Assembly (NCBI GenBank): GCA_037179385.1 | Contig: CM074193.1 | Span: 9,461,992-9,525,991 of the forward strand | Length of the DNA stretch: 64,000 nucleotides | Source of the DNA: Holothuria scabra | Lineage: Eukaryota; Echinodermata; Holothuroidea; Aspidochirotida; Holothuriidae | Direction of reading: 5' to 3' | Shown: one piece after another, positions 47,822 to 58,641 of the stretch | Numbering within the stretch: position 1 is the first letter of the stretch | Layout of the letters: each line of letters begins with the position of its first letter | The notes under the pieces: generated by a model | Told to the model about the DNA's origin: nothing | The model's database searches: none | The model's input: the letters and a program-made list of their open reading frames with translations, nothing else | Position numbers and translations under genes: made by a program

Positions 47822-48058
47822 TTAACCCTTTACCGTTGTGCGCCTCGGGATCGGGCGGAAAAGCGGACGTAGCCCGACCCGCATCGGCTTCCGTAGGCCA
47901 TTGACCCCGTGACCTTAAACTATTGTCTCTCTCGTTGTTGTGGCCGAATTTTCGGGTAGCTACTCGCAGTTTCGAGCTCCGCGTGAAACAGTAAAGATGG
48001 GCGACGGCCGAGCTCTCCTCATGGGTCCAAAAGGACCCAAACAACGGTAAAGGGTTAA
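47822..48058. mobile_element. piggyBac-like MITE, intact copy
   Basis: TTAACCCTTTACCGTTGTG at the left and CAACGGTAAAGGGTTAA at the right are inverted repeats bounded by TTAA, the piggyBac target. The 237-bp interior is non-coding. It sits in the gag/protease part of the gypsy element. A partial relative (TTAATCCTTTACCGTTGTG) starts near 47716 and a damaged copy is at 9423-9655. Confidence 0.85.
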
Positions 48059-48159
48059 GGCCAGTTTTGGTGGATATGGTGTTAGCAGATGGTAATTTCT
48101 TACCGTCTGCAGGACAGGGGAAATCATAGAGGGGAATAACGTTACGCACAATGCGAGGG

Positions 48160-51100
48160 CTGCTGAAATAGGAATGGATGCCATACAGGGACTAGACTTC
48201 CTAAGGAATCACAACTATCACTTAGACGTGTTAAAGGGTAACTTGTTTAGTGATCAATCAAGGGAGATCAGTGTTAGAGCAGCTGTGCCAGAGAACTCCT
48301 TTTGCCATGTTTTGGCAGAGAAAACAGTGGTGGTTGCCCATGGGACAGAGACAATGGTTTTGAGAAGAATTTTTGAGTGACCACAGGGCTGGGAATCTGG
48401 TCTGTTGGAGCCAGCGGAAAATTTTGCAAAGTGACATTACGTGATGGTTGCCAATGTTGCGGTTGACCCGAGGGAGGTTAAGATACCAGTAAGGGTGTTT
48501 AATCCCATGTCTAATACAATAAGGTTGTATCAAGGTACAGTTTTTGCTACGGTAGGCTTCTGCGCTTGAGAGCCGATATGAAGATGAGAAAGATGTGGAC
48601 TTTCGGGTGGCAGCTTTGAAGTCAGGTAGCATGGTACCATGACAGTTCCAGACCATGTGCAAAGTCTGTTGGAACTAGGCAATTCATACCTAGAGAGTGA
48701 CCAATAAGGAAGTTTGGCTGAGATGTTGAGGACGAATGCTGATGTATTTGCGAGGTCTTCTACAGATCTGGGACTAAAAAGGGGGCAATACACAAGATAG
48801 ATACTGGTAGTACACGGCCAATCAAGCAGACTGCGAGGCGAGTTCCAGTCCTCCAACGAGAGAAAGAAAGGGAGTTGATGAATGAGGTCCTTGATGCGGG
48901 TATGGTTTAGCTGTCATCATGTCCACCGGCGTCAGCATTGGTATTATTTAAAAAGAAGAACGGCTCAAAGAGGTTCTGCGTGAAATATCAGAAGTTGAAT
49001 GCTGTGACAGTGAAGGACAGCTATTTCATCCCCAGAATAGTAGAAATCCTTGAAGCAATGTCCGGCACCCAGTGGTTTAGTACCATAGACCTAGCAAGCG
49101 GATATTGGCAGGTGGGTATGGAGAAAGAGAACAGGCAGAAAACAACGTTCATCACACGAAGAGGTCTGAAAAAGTTCAGGGTAATGCCGTTTGGGCTCTG
49201 TAACGCGCCGACCACCTTTGAAAGATTAAAGGGTCGAGTTTTTGCCGACCTACATTGGGAATCATGTCTAGTTTACTAAGATGATGCCATCATCTATGGA
49301 AAAATTTTGAACAGGAGATGAAAAGGCTCAAAAAAGGTTCTTGATCGATCCAAACGAGCCCTTCTGAAACTAAGTCCCTCAGAATGTCACTTGTTCACGC
49401 ATAGTTTGACCTACCTTGGGATATAGTCTCGAGGGAAGGAATAGCGAGGGACCCAGAAGAAGTGCAAGCAGTGGCAAAGTGTTAAAGCATATCGGCTTAT
49501 ATGGTTACTATCGCAGGTCTATTCGTTGATATGCAAACATTGATGTGATATTTTTCAAGTTGACAGAAAAGAAGCAAAAGTTCGACTGGACAGAAGACTG
49601 TGAGGTAGCTTTTTCCAGACTCAAAGAAGCACTAACTACAGCACCAGTTTTGGCATATCAAAGAGGTAACGGGGAAGGCTTCATCCTAGATGCAGATGCT
49701 GGCAACTTTGCTACTGTTGCAGTGTTGTCCCAGATTCAGAATGGAGAGGAAAGACCTGTTCCATATTTCAGCAAGGACATGAGCAAATAGGAAAAGAAAT
49801 GCTGTGTTACTAGAAAAGACTTGCTCGCGGTAGTGCATGCTCTCAAACATTCCCACCATTACTTATATGGCATCAGGTCACTGATAAGAACAGACCATGC
49901 AGCTATGAAATTGTTAATGAATTTCAGACATCCAGAGGGAAAGACAGCACGTTGGTTAGAGAAACTTGGTACTTATAACTTCGAGATTTCTCATCGTCCC
50001 GTTCGACACCATGGGAATGCATATGGGTTATCAAGACGACCCTGTGTTGCTGATTATTGCAGTAGGGCCGAGGCTGAAGATGTAGAATGAGACAATCGGA
50101 GGACTGTGTCATGGATTGGTAAAATTGAGGACGACTGTCAGTATTCACACAAGTGGGAGCAGGACGTTGAAAAGTCTGAAAGGGAGACAAATCTTGGGCT
50201 GGTGGCGACGATAGATGTAACAGAAGCAGATAGGCCGTGGTTGGAAAAATTGACCTAGGAATCTATTCAAGCAGATCACATGAAAGACACAAATTTAGGG
50301 GATGTTATAGCCTTGAAGGAAGGCGGGCGTCATGGAAGACCAACTTGGGAAGAAGTCTCACCAGGGGGAAAGGAAACTAGGGCTTACTGGGCCCAGTGGG
50401 TTCGGCTAGAGATGAGAAATGGCCTACTTTGCCAAAGCTGGCAAGCAGCAAATGGTTAACAAGTCACCTGACAGCTAGTTCCTACCAGTCTTCAAGTTGA
50501 AGTGATACACGCACTCCATGATTATAAAATAGTAGGCCATGAAGGACCGAGAAAACACTTGAGCGTTTGCAGGAGAGATTATACTGACATACTAGGAGCC
50601 GTATGCCTAGAAAGATGGTGTAAAACCTGGGAAGTTTGTGGGTCAAGGAAGATGCCTGGAAAGAAGATGAGGGCCAACTTACAAAATTCTAGTGTTGGGT
50701 TTCCGAAAGAGAGAATAGCCATAGACATACTTGGATCATTGCCCGAGACGAAAGGAAAGAACGTGGTGATAGGTGATTATTTCACAAAGTTTATTGAAGC
50801 CTTTCCGGTGAAAATTTAAGATGGAGCAACAGTTGCAGAGGGGATGGTAAAAGAATTTATCAGTAGATTCGGGCCCACGACAGATACACAAGAAGTTTTG
50901 TAAATTGCTTGATGTGGAGAAGATCCGAACAACCACTTACTACACTCAAAGTGACGGTATGATTGAAAGATTCAACAGGACCACAGATAAAATGCTTTCA
51001 AAAGCAATCAGCGAGGATCAGCTGAACTAAGACAAAAGTGTTCCCATTGTGATGATGGCGTATCTATTTCCAATACATGAAGTTACTGGCTTTTCTCCAG

Positions 51101-51330
51101 CAGAGATGGTGTTGAGACGGTCTACGGACGTGCCAATTGACTTGTTAATGGACATCGGAACGATGGATAGAGTAGCCGAGACTGAATTGGTCCTAAGTCT
51201 TGAAGAAAGGGTAAGGCGCATTAACGATGTAGCACGGAGCAAGCTCAAAATGGCTGATCCAAGAGGACCTATGATAGTCATGCTAAAGAGTTGGGGAACC
51301 AAGTTGAGGATGCGGTTATATTGTATTTGA
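48160..51330 (+). pseudogene. Decayed gypsy pol (protease end, RT, RNase H, integrase)
   Basis: Near 48175-48240 QGLDFLRNHNYHLDVLKG is the end of a retroviral-type protease. The RT spans about 48930-49320: WFSTIDLASGYWQVGMEKEN and FGLCNAPTTFERL are seen, but the catalytic box reads VY-stop-DD, since a TAA replaces the residue before DD at 49276-49278. RNase H-like sequence runs 49545-50090 (FILDADAGNFATVAV, RKDLLAVVHALKHSHHYL, IRTDHAAMKLLM) with a stop at 49788. Integrase follows at 50500-51330 (HEGPRKHLSVC, KERIAIDILGSLPETKGKNV, STDVPIDLLMDIG). Stops and frameshifts occur throughout, so it is inactive. Confidence 0.85.
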
Positions 51331-52589
51331 TTAGACGGAGGAGAGACTGAGTTAAAAGCTACAATGAAGGTTGAAGGCCTGGATAGTCTACCACTACAGT
51401 TTAAAACCTTACGTACGGGAACAACCATCATGGACCTTGAAGAAAGGCCAGGAGTCTAACCAGGAAGAGTGCAAATTCCAGAAAGAGAACCAAGATGCAA
51501 ATGCTGACGACCCCAAAAATGAAGCAAAGACAAATAAGGTAACGGTTGACCAGGTGCTCAAGCCTAAATGGGAGGAAACGACGCAGCAGGCCCAAACGGG
51601 GGATGGGCCGCTACATGGCAAATTTAAACAGAGAGCAGTGAAATGATGCATTCAACATTTAACAACTGTTTCCTTTCTTTTTGAAACAGGTAGAAAAATG
51701 GAATGGATAGATCAACAGGTAGAGGTCAGCCGGCAGTACAGATGTCAAGTTTACAAAAGAAAAAATGTTTCCTTCTGGATCAAAATTGAAGGGGCACCGT
51801 CAAAGAACTCACCCAAAAGGAGAGAGGATCATTGAGAACACGTCGAAGAGTTCCAATAGAAAGAAGAGTGATATAGAAAATGTCCGTAACAACAACAATA
51901 ACAACCAAAAGGACCAAGCAGGGTCAAGCAGAGTTGGCCAAGAAGGAAAGAAGGCAACACCAGTGCCAGATAAGGATGCAACCGCTGATCAGGAAGGCAA
52001 TTAGCAACGTTTTGAGTACGCCCACTATGGTTTGATTTGCTTGGCACTTCGGGGCCGCCGACGCCAAGGAGCACAAACCCACCCACAACAACACCGGCCA
52101 AAACAAAAGCAAGAGGAATCCCAACAGCCCTGCAGGGAACATTAAAACCTGACCCTCGACTATTCAAACCCATCAAAAGAGATAGCATCTGAGGAGGTGA
52201 TTAGGAAAGCCATGAAGAAGACAAGAGCTATGCCTGCGTCTCACACCACGTGTAGATGAGAGGTACACAAAATTCAGGGAGGAGGAAAGAGGTATACCAT
52301 CACGACAGAATCGAGGGTTGAGAGCCCCTGAAGATTCTACCGGATGAAGAGTTTTATGAAAGCGAAAACGATGGCTTTTGTAAATGAATATATTGAATTC
52401 TTGCAGCTAGATTTTTATTCAGAGATTTTGAATACCACGTGTAAATATTGAATTTTGTTTTCCAATTTTGTATTTCTTATGTTCCTATTATGTATGGTTG
52501 TCAATGGCTATATATGTAAATACTGATACCAATTTGGCCCTTGAGAGACCCAAATGGTTGGAAACATTTGAGAATTAGAGAGGGGATAA
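51331..52589 (+). other. 3' part of the gypsy element, low-complexity frames
   Basis: The frames are Lys/Gln/Asn-rich. A possible C2H2 zinc-finger remnant (PSGSKLKGHRQRTHPKGE, near 51768-51825) may be the tail domain some gypsy elements carry. No independent gene is supported. Confidence 0.45.
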
Positions 52590-52912
52590 TATTACAGAGA
52601 TTCTTAAAGGTCTTTGCTCTCTCAATAAATTGAGTAAGGTACTTGGCTGATTTACAGGATAGGTAAGGACAAAGAACCATTAATGTTGTGAAAATCTGGA
52701 AGTAAAAGATCTTGTGTTTCCCCAATTTTTAATTTTTTAACCTAAGGGTGAATCACTTCTTGTTTACCCTTGTGATGGGACAGGATTCGAAAAATGACTT
52801 CCTCTTAATGGGTGAGAAATTCTAAGGAACTAATACCCCTACCCCAGGGCTTGCCTGCACATCGTACACTCGTCGACGACGGAATGAAGACTTGGAGGCC
52901 GGCAACGCAACA
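52590..52912 (+). repeat. 3' LTR of the gypsy element (short form)
   Basis: It starts TATTACAGAGATTC and ends CGGCAACGCAACA, sharing ordered blocks with the 5' LTR. It is about 320 bp long against about 1550 bp, so most of the U3/R-like interior is missing. Confidence 0.75.
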
Positions 52913-53074
52913 ATATGCATCGTGAGTTAAATACGTTAGGTACATCATGCTTTGAGTGATTTAAAACCGTTTCTTTTGCAGTATCCCAAAAGATATATCC
53001 ATCGGACTGTTTGAATATAAAAAAAGCTAACGCCACTTCAATTGTGGGATTGAAAATACGAAGTGTCAAATTAC

Positions 53075-53351
53075 CTCATTTGTCTTAACATTTTCAGCAA
53101 TACTGGGATAGTTCCTCTCAAGAAAATCATAGAACAGTTGATAGGCTTCAAAGGATTGGGCTTTCAGGATCGTTACAAACTTTTTAGTCCTTTCAGACTT
53201 CTTGCCATGAGCATTCATTTCCTCTCTTTCGGCTTTTGTGAAAGCATAATTGTCTAGCATAAATTTTACGGCAGCTTTCAAAATCCCTTTCTTCTTGAGT
53301 TTAAACATGATACTATTCAACACCTTTCTGTGCAACGCTGACATTTGAGAA
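53075..53351 (-). CDS. Exon A: CARD-like death-fold domain, probable N-terminus of the GTPase-Hint protein
   Basis: An acceptor (TTTCTTTCCACAG) precedes 53351, seven untranslated-looking bases follow, and ATG is at 53344-53342. The 90 codons end at GAG|GTAATT in phase 0. The translation is a compact all-helical module: LHRKVLNSIMFKLKKKGILK, then a turn, FTKAEREEMNAHGKKSERTK, KFVTILKAQSFEAYQLFYDF and LERNYPSIAENV. The spacing fits the six-helix CARD plan, in which helices 2-3 end at the KKKGIL/YAFTKAE turn and a late F..AF..F helix is followed by a short last helix.

CARDs recruit caspases and NLR or RIG-I pathway adaptors. The exon's strand, phase and position upstream of exon B suggest one gene. 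The upstream splice site implies a further 5' exon that I could not locate. Confidence 0.7.
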
Positions 53352-53654
53352 CTGTGGAAAGAAAAAGAGAAACTTTATATGAATTCTTTGTGTCAGGATC
53401 TTAGATTAATTACCTTAATTATTTCTACTTGTAGTACTTGTACTAAAGTAGGTATATTCACATGGATTAGCGATTGCTCTTGTGTAACGTATTTTTCGCC
53501 AAGATAAGGAAGAATCACACAAAATCGTTTTTGAATTTGGCATTCCTTGCAGTCTGTCTATCAGAAATCTAGTATGCCCGAAAGTCTTTCGGAAAGTAAT
53601 TGCCTTATAGTTAGCTATGGCAAGTTTCTATCTGTTGTTATGAAATACTTGTCC

Positions 53655-53835
53655 CACGCTTAAAAAGACCCTGTTAGGAGTTCAAGTCCTGGCCGGCTCA
53701 TACAGAAGACTTTAAAAGGGAACCTGCCATTGTGCTTGGTCCTCATCATTAGCAGTGGAATAGGAAACCACGTCAGTGAGCCTAAACTCGACTTGAACCA
53801 ATCGGTTGGAAACTGCGCCGTAAAACTTTGTTGAA
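53655..53835 (+). mobile_element. tRNA-derived SINE, copy 3 (head eroded)
   Basis: GGAGTTCAAGTCCTGGCCGG is the B-box region. CTGCCATTGTGCTTGGTCCT and GACTTGAACCAATCGGTTGG are the body shared with 33511-33910 and 40765-40976. The A-box half is missing. It explains an apparent signal-peptide-like frame on the other strand. Confidence 0.75.
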
Positions 53836-53999
53836 CTACAGAGCAAAAAGATTAAGAAACACATCAAGACTACAGAAACAGTTATTTTCATGTAGTCTTT
53901 CCCCTGTTTTGAGACAAAACGCAGACTGGCGGACCGCATTACTGAAAATTTACGCTACATTAAAAAATACTTTACTGGCTTTCCCATAGCCCCTTATGT

Positions 54000-54585
<586 letters not shown>

Positions 54586-54775
54586 GGTCGAAGTTGGTAG
54601 ATCGAAGTTAGAATGTGTAGGTCGAAAGTGTTATAGTAATGAATTCGATCATGAATTTTATACCGATCCAAGATAGAGTATAAACTCTTATCAAAGAAGG
54701 AACGGTTGAAGAAAAGAGGAGAGAAAATTGATTCACGCGGGGTATTTATAGCCTGTTGTCGCTTCTGTGATTCAC

Positions 54776-54850
54776 GAGCTGTTCTAGCATAGTGGTCATA
54801 GACTCTGCCCGGAAAGCGGAGGATGGTGGGTTCGGTCCCCCGTGCGGCTC
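54776..54850 (+). tRNA. tRNA-like sequence, array unit 1 (possibly pseudogene)
   Basis: The ends GAGCTGT and GCGGCTC pair at all seven positions (two wobbles). TAGCATAGTGG fits the A-box and GGTTCGGTCCC the B-box. The anticodon arm TCTGC-CCGGAAA-GCGGA has a 7-nt loop, but C at position 33 replaces the universal U, and the T-stem is weak. The nominal anticodon GGA (Ser) conflicts with the short variable region. A TTTTT run follows at 54853. It is more likely a tRNA-derived promoter of a mobile repeat than a decoding tRNA. Confidence 0.5.
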
Positions 54851-55096
54851 AATTTTTCTCTCTGGTGTTTTTCTTCAACCGTTCCTTCTTTGATAAGAGT
54901 TTATACTATATCTTGGATCGGTATAAAATTCATGATCGAATTCATTACTATAACACTTTCGACCTACACATTCTAACTTCGATCTACCAACTTCGACCGA
55001 CTGATTATTCATCCCGCTTGGGAGTACCATGGTAACAAGGAGAGAAAATTGATTCACGCGGGGTATTTATAGCCTGTTGTCGCTTCTGTGAATCAC

Positions 55097-55171
55097 GAGC
55101 TGTTCTAGCATAGTGGTCATAGACTCTGCCCGGAAAGTGGAGGATGGTGGGTTCGGTCCCCCGTGCGGCTC
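55097..55171 (+). tRNA. tRNA-like sequence, array unit 2
   Basis: It is the same 75-nt segment, 321 bp downstream. One base differs in the anticodon stem (GAAAGTGG instead of GAAAGCGG), which keeps a wobble pair. Confidence 0.5.
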
Positions 55172-55417
55172 AATTTTTCTCTCTGGTGTTTTTCTTCAAC
55201 CGTTCCTTCTTTGATAAGAGTTTATACTCTATCTTGGATCGGTATAAAATTCATGATCGAATTCATTACTATAACACTTTCGACCTACACATTCTAACTT
55301 CGATCTACCAACTTCGACCTACTGATTATTCATCCCGCTTGGGAATACCATGGTAACCAGGAGAGAAAATTGATTCACGCGGGGTATTTATAGCCTGTTG
55401 TCGCTTCTGTGAATCAC

Positions 55418-55492
55418 GAGCTGTTCTAGCATAGTGGTCATAGACTCTGCCCGGAAAGCGGAGGATGGTGGGTTCGGTCCCCCGTGCGGCTC
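55418..55492 (+). tRNA. tRNA-like sequence, array unit 3
   Basis: It is identical in its core to unit 1 and lies 642 bp downstream. The unit is truncated by (TA)n at about 55607. Confidence 0.5.
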
Positions 55493-55737
55493 AATTTTTC
55501 TCTCTGGTGTTTTTCTTCAACCGTTCCTTCTTTGATAAGAGTTTATACTCTATCTTGGATCGGTATAAAATTCATGATCGAAATCATTACTATAACACTT
55601 TCGACCTATATATATATATACATATATATATATATTTATATATAGCAAGAAGAAAAAAGTTCAACATACCCAAACAATAAGCTCTCCGCAAAAGGATCCA
55701 AAAATTAGGATGCGGTGGTGTTTCTCTCATAATGTAA

Positions 55738-56166
<429 letters not shown>

Positions 56167-56301
56167 ATAAATAAGCAAATATCACTTGCCCCCATTTCAT
56201 GGGTGAGAGTGCCTCAATACCAACATAATACAAAAGCGTTGTCTAATATTTCGAGGTCCTACCTCTTCCTCGGAGACTTGAGTAATAAAGCAAAGTACAC
56301 T

Positions 56302-56700
56302 CTACAACGTAAACTCGTTTAAAATGCCCAAATCTTTGTTCAGACCCCTGGTATGTGTTTTTAAGGATAAAATTAGTTTAATCTCCTCAGCTTTTCGTTG
56401 ATCGTCGTCCCTAAAGTTGCCTTTCCAGATGATTAGCTTTAGATTGTCTATTGTGTCTTCGGGAGAGGAAAAATGCTCTGCAACAGAAAATCCAGTAAGT
56501 CGCTGTGAAATGGTGTGTTTATGATTGTTGAAACGGAGACGGAATTTTGTCTTCGTTTCTCCTACATAATTGCCTTCAGTGCATTTATTGCAAAAGAGTA
56601 CATATATAACATTGGCAGAATCACAGTTAAAGTTACCTGGATAAAGTTTGTATGAGGTGCCTGGGGGGGTTATGAGGGATGAAGTACAGACATGCTTACA
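56302..56700 (-). pseudogene. Penelope-like GIY-YIG endonuclease fragment, minus arm
   Basis: The frame reads SPCGKPRCQICKHVCTSSL, then FNCDSANVIYVLFCNKC and GNYVGETKTKFRLRFNNHKH (the GIY-YIG core with Arg and His/Asn residues). It continues to HFSSPEDTIDNLKLIIW and a stop at 56302. The CxxC pairs are the zinc-finger-like linker of Penelope endonucleases. The upstream RT is absent on this strand. Confidence 0.85.
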
Positions 56701-56739
56701 TATTTGGCATCTAGGTTTGCCGCATGGCGAGTTCCCTGT

Positions 56740-57416
56740 AGGGCTAAAAGGTGATTTGAACATGAAACTTAATGATCTTACAAAGCAGTTCATGCTAAGG
56801 GGATACCCTCTAAAATTCATTAGAACGAATATGGAGAGAGCCAACAAAGTATCAAGGCAAGACCTTTTGAAATACAAAAAGGCCACCCCTCCTGAACGGA
56901 TTCCCTTCACTACCAATTTCCATCCTATCGTGAGGGATCTTTTTCAGAACTTTAGATCCCTGTGGAGAATTCTTCAAAATGACGACGAATTAGAGGGCGC
57001 CTTCAATAATGGACCTCTGTAAGCATGTCTGTACTTCATCCCTCATAACCCCCCCAGGCACCTCATACAAACTTTATCCAGGTAACTTTAACTGTGATTC
57101 TGCCAATGTTATATATGTACTCTTTTGCAATAAATGCACTGAAGGCAATTATGTAGGAGAAACGAAGACAAAATTCCGTCTCCGTTTCAACAATCATAAA
57201 CACACCATTTCACAGCGACTTACTGGATTTTCTGTTGCAGAGCATTTTTCCTCTCCCGAAGACACAATAGACAATCTAAAGCTAATCATCTGGAAAGGCA
57301 ACTTTAGGGACGACGATCAACGGAAAGCTGAGGAGATTAAACTAATTTTATCCTTAAAAACACATACCAGGGGTCTGAACAAAGATTTGGGCATTTTAAA
57401 CGAGTTTACGTTGTAG
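56740..57416 (+). pseudogene. Penelope-like RT-endonuclease linker and GIY-YIG fragment, plus arm
   Basis: MLRGYPLKFIRTNMERANKV, RIPFTTNFHPIVRDLFQNFR and LQNDDELEGAFNN form the region between RT and endonuclease. A deletion and frame break near 57000 then joins to CKHVCTSSLITPPGTSYKL and the same GIY-YIG domain as the minus arm, ending in a stop at 57414-57416. Confidence 0.85.
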
Positions 57417-57442
57417 AGTGTACTTTGCTTTATTACTCAAGT

Positions 57443-57470
57443 CTCCGAGGAAGAGGTAGGACCTCGAAAT
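57443..57470 (+). ncRNA. Hammerhead-like motif in the Penelope pair (mirror at 56248-56275, minus)
   Basis: CTCCGAGGA is followed by A, a GAGGT-AGG-ACCTC stem-loop and GAAAT. The layout equals the 55898 motif, with C in place of U in the first box. It lies 27 nt after the stop codon of the endonuclease frame. Confidence 0.35.
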
Positions 57471-57587
57471 ATTAGACAACGCTTTTGTATTATGTTGGTA
57501 TTGGAGGCACTCTCACCCATGATATGGGGGCAAGTGATATTTGCTTATTTATTTATATTAAAATACCAACCCACGGAACTTACTGTC

Positions 57588-57590
<3 letters not shown>

Positions 57591-57637
<47 letters not shown>
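57591..57637. repeat. (TA)n microsatellite, about 47 bp
   Basis: This TA tract lies left of the tRNA-like insert at 57691-57759. Confidence 0.97.
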
Positions 57638-57639
<2 letters not shown>

Positions 57640-57690
57640 CAAACTGGTAAAGCTGGAAAATCTGGCTGAGGTGAAAAAACGATGTTGACT

Positions 57691-57759
57691 CCACCGGGAT
57701 TCGAACTCGGGACCTCCCGCTTTCTAGTGCGGACGCTCTAACCACTGAGCCATGAAGCC
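57691..57759 (-). tRNA. tRNA-like sequence with good boxes, lodged inside (TA)n
   Basis: On the minus strand the acceptor stem GGCTTCA pairs with TGGAGTC. TGGCTCAGTGG is a clean A-box, the D-stem GCTC pairs with GAGC, and GTTCGAATCCC is the B-box. The anticodon stem TCCGC/GCGGG encloses an 8-nt loop ACTAGAAA, one base too long. AGA would read as Ser, but the long variable arm of tRNA-Ser is missing. It is probably the head of a tRNA-derived mobile repeat. It may still be transcribed by Pol III, and a TTTTTT-type stop lies downstream. Confidence 0.6.
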
Positions 57760-57802
57760 AAGTTGGTTTGGCCTTTGTTCAAATAACAGATGAAGCAACT
57801 TA

Positions 57803-57894
<92 letters not shown>

Positions 57895-57899
57895 CATAT
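57803..57899. repeat. (TA)n microsatellite, about 97 bp
   Basis: This TA tract lies right of the tRNA-like insert. It is followed directly by a Penelope-associated direct repeat. Confidence 0.98.
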
Positions 57900-57904
57900 A
57901 TATA

Positions 57905-58187
57905 ACCCTAATTCCCACCTTAGGGGGAAATGGTTATATCTGCTTGTACATAGGGTGAAAAAATAACAAATAACTACATACAAGAAAAAGAGTTCGCCCT
58001 AACGTCTAAACATATAAACAACGAAATTTCAATGGCCAGCCATCCGTTCGTGTTAACAGCTAGGTGTCCGTAAATTTGACAAGTTTGAAGTAATTGCATC
58101 TACTCTGTAAATCCAGGAGGGCGCTCTTGTCCGTTTACGTATTCCTTTAGAAAAAGAAACGTAAAGGCGAAACTTATATTTCGCCCC
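57905..58187 (+). repeat. About 285-bp direct repeat, left copy
   Basis: It starts CCCTAATTCCCACCTTAGGG just after (TA)n and ends GGCGAAACTTATATTTCGCC. The right copy at 63693-63979 has the same order and the same (TA)n on its left. Such direct repeats next to Penelope sequence resemble the element's pseudo-LTRs. Confidence 0.85.
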
Positions 58188-58252
58188 CAAATTTTTTTCC
58201 CACTGAGGTCGACTTTTCAACAACAACTTTCCCCCTTAGTGCCGAATTATTG

Positions 58253-58254
<2 letters not shown>

Positions 58255-58300
<46 letters not shown>
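58255..58300. repeat. (TA)n microsatellite, about 46 bp
   Basis: This TA tract lies downstream of the left direct repeat. A shorter one is at 58457-58478. Confidence 0.97.
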
Positions 58301-58301
<1 letters not shown>

Positions 58302-58641
58302 AGTACAAATAATTACCCAAAACACAAGACTGGATAGAGTGCTCAATTCTGCAAGCAGAAGGGCAGATATCAGGTGCGATCGTCAGGGGTGACGATGGCA
58401 TTGATTTGTGAAAAACTTTAAGTAGGGTTTTGTTTGCTTTTACAGCATAAATACAGGTATATATATATATATATATAGCATTAATTAATTCTGTGTGTTG
58501 GACGTAATAAATAAGGAAAAATGGAAAACAGAGTGTGCATATAGATCCAACGAATGATTTATTGTAACAGAAATTTTCGCCACCTCCTGGCGGCTTTGTC
58601 AACTGTGTAATGGAAATCAACCGTACAATCACAAAACTAAC

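Larger units (their letters stand above)
45424..52912 (+). mobile_element. Ty3/gypsy LTR retrotransposon, inactivated
   Basis: Two related LTRs (45424-46973 and 52590-52912) bracket gag-pol-like sequence. A 4-bp ATAT occurs immediately outside both ends (45420-45423 and 52913-52916), as expected for a gypsy target duplication. A tRNA-primer binding site follows the 5' LTR, and a purine-rich stretch (AGAGAGGGGA) precedes the 3' LTR. The pol order, protease then RT then RNase H then integrase, is the Ty3/gypsy order. Multiple stops kill it. It lies antisense in intron 1 of the CARD-GTPase-Hint gene. Confidence 0.88.
42457..53074 (-). other. Intron 1 of the CARD-GTPase-Hint gene (inferred, about 10.6 kb)
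   Basis: The donor is GAG|GTAATT at 53075/53074 and the acceptor is TTTTTTAG at 42457, both phase 0. A dead Ty3/gypsy element in the opposite orientation fills most of it. Joining exon A to exon B is supported by phase, strand and domain logic, not by transcript evidence. Confidence 0.55.
56170..57553. mobile_element. Inverted pair of Penelope-like element 3' ends
   Basis: Arms 56170-56697 and 57012-57553 are near-perfect reverse complements of about 530 bp. Both carry the GIY-YIG endonuclease end, a UTR with CTCCGAGGAAGAGGTAGGAC and a border ending in ATTTATTTATA-like sequence. The central 56700-57010 is plus-strand Penelope coding sequence. Inverted head-to-tail partial copies are a known arrangement for Penelope elements. 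Confidence 0.88.

Noticed and set aside
53712..53939. Frame with a signal-peptide-like start
   Set aside because: Most of it overlaps SINE copy 3 in antisense, and the hydrophobic stretch comes from T-rich flanking DNA.
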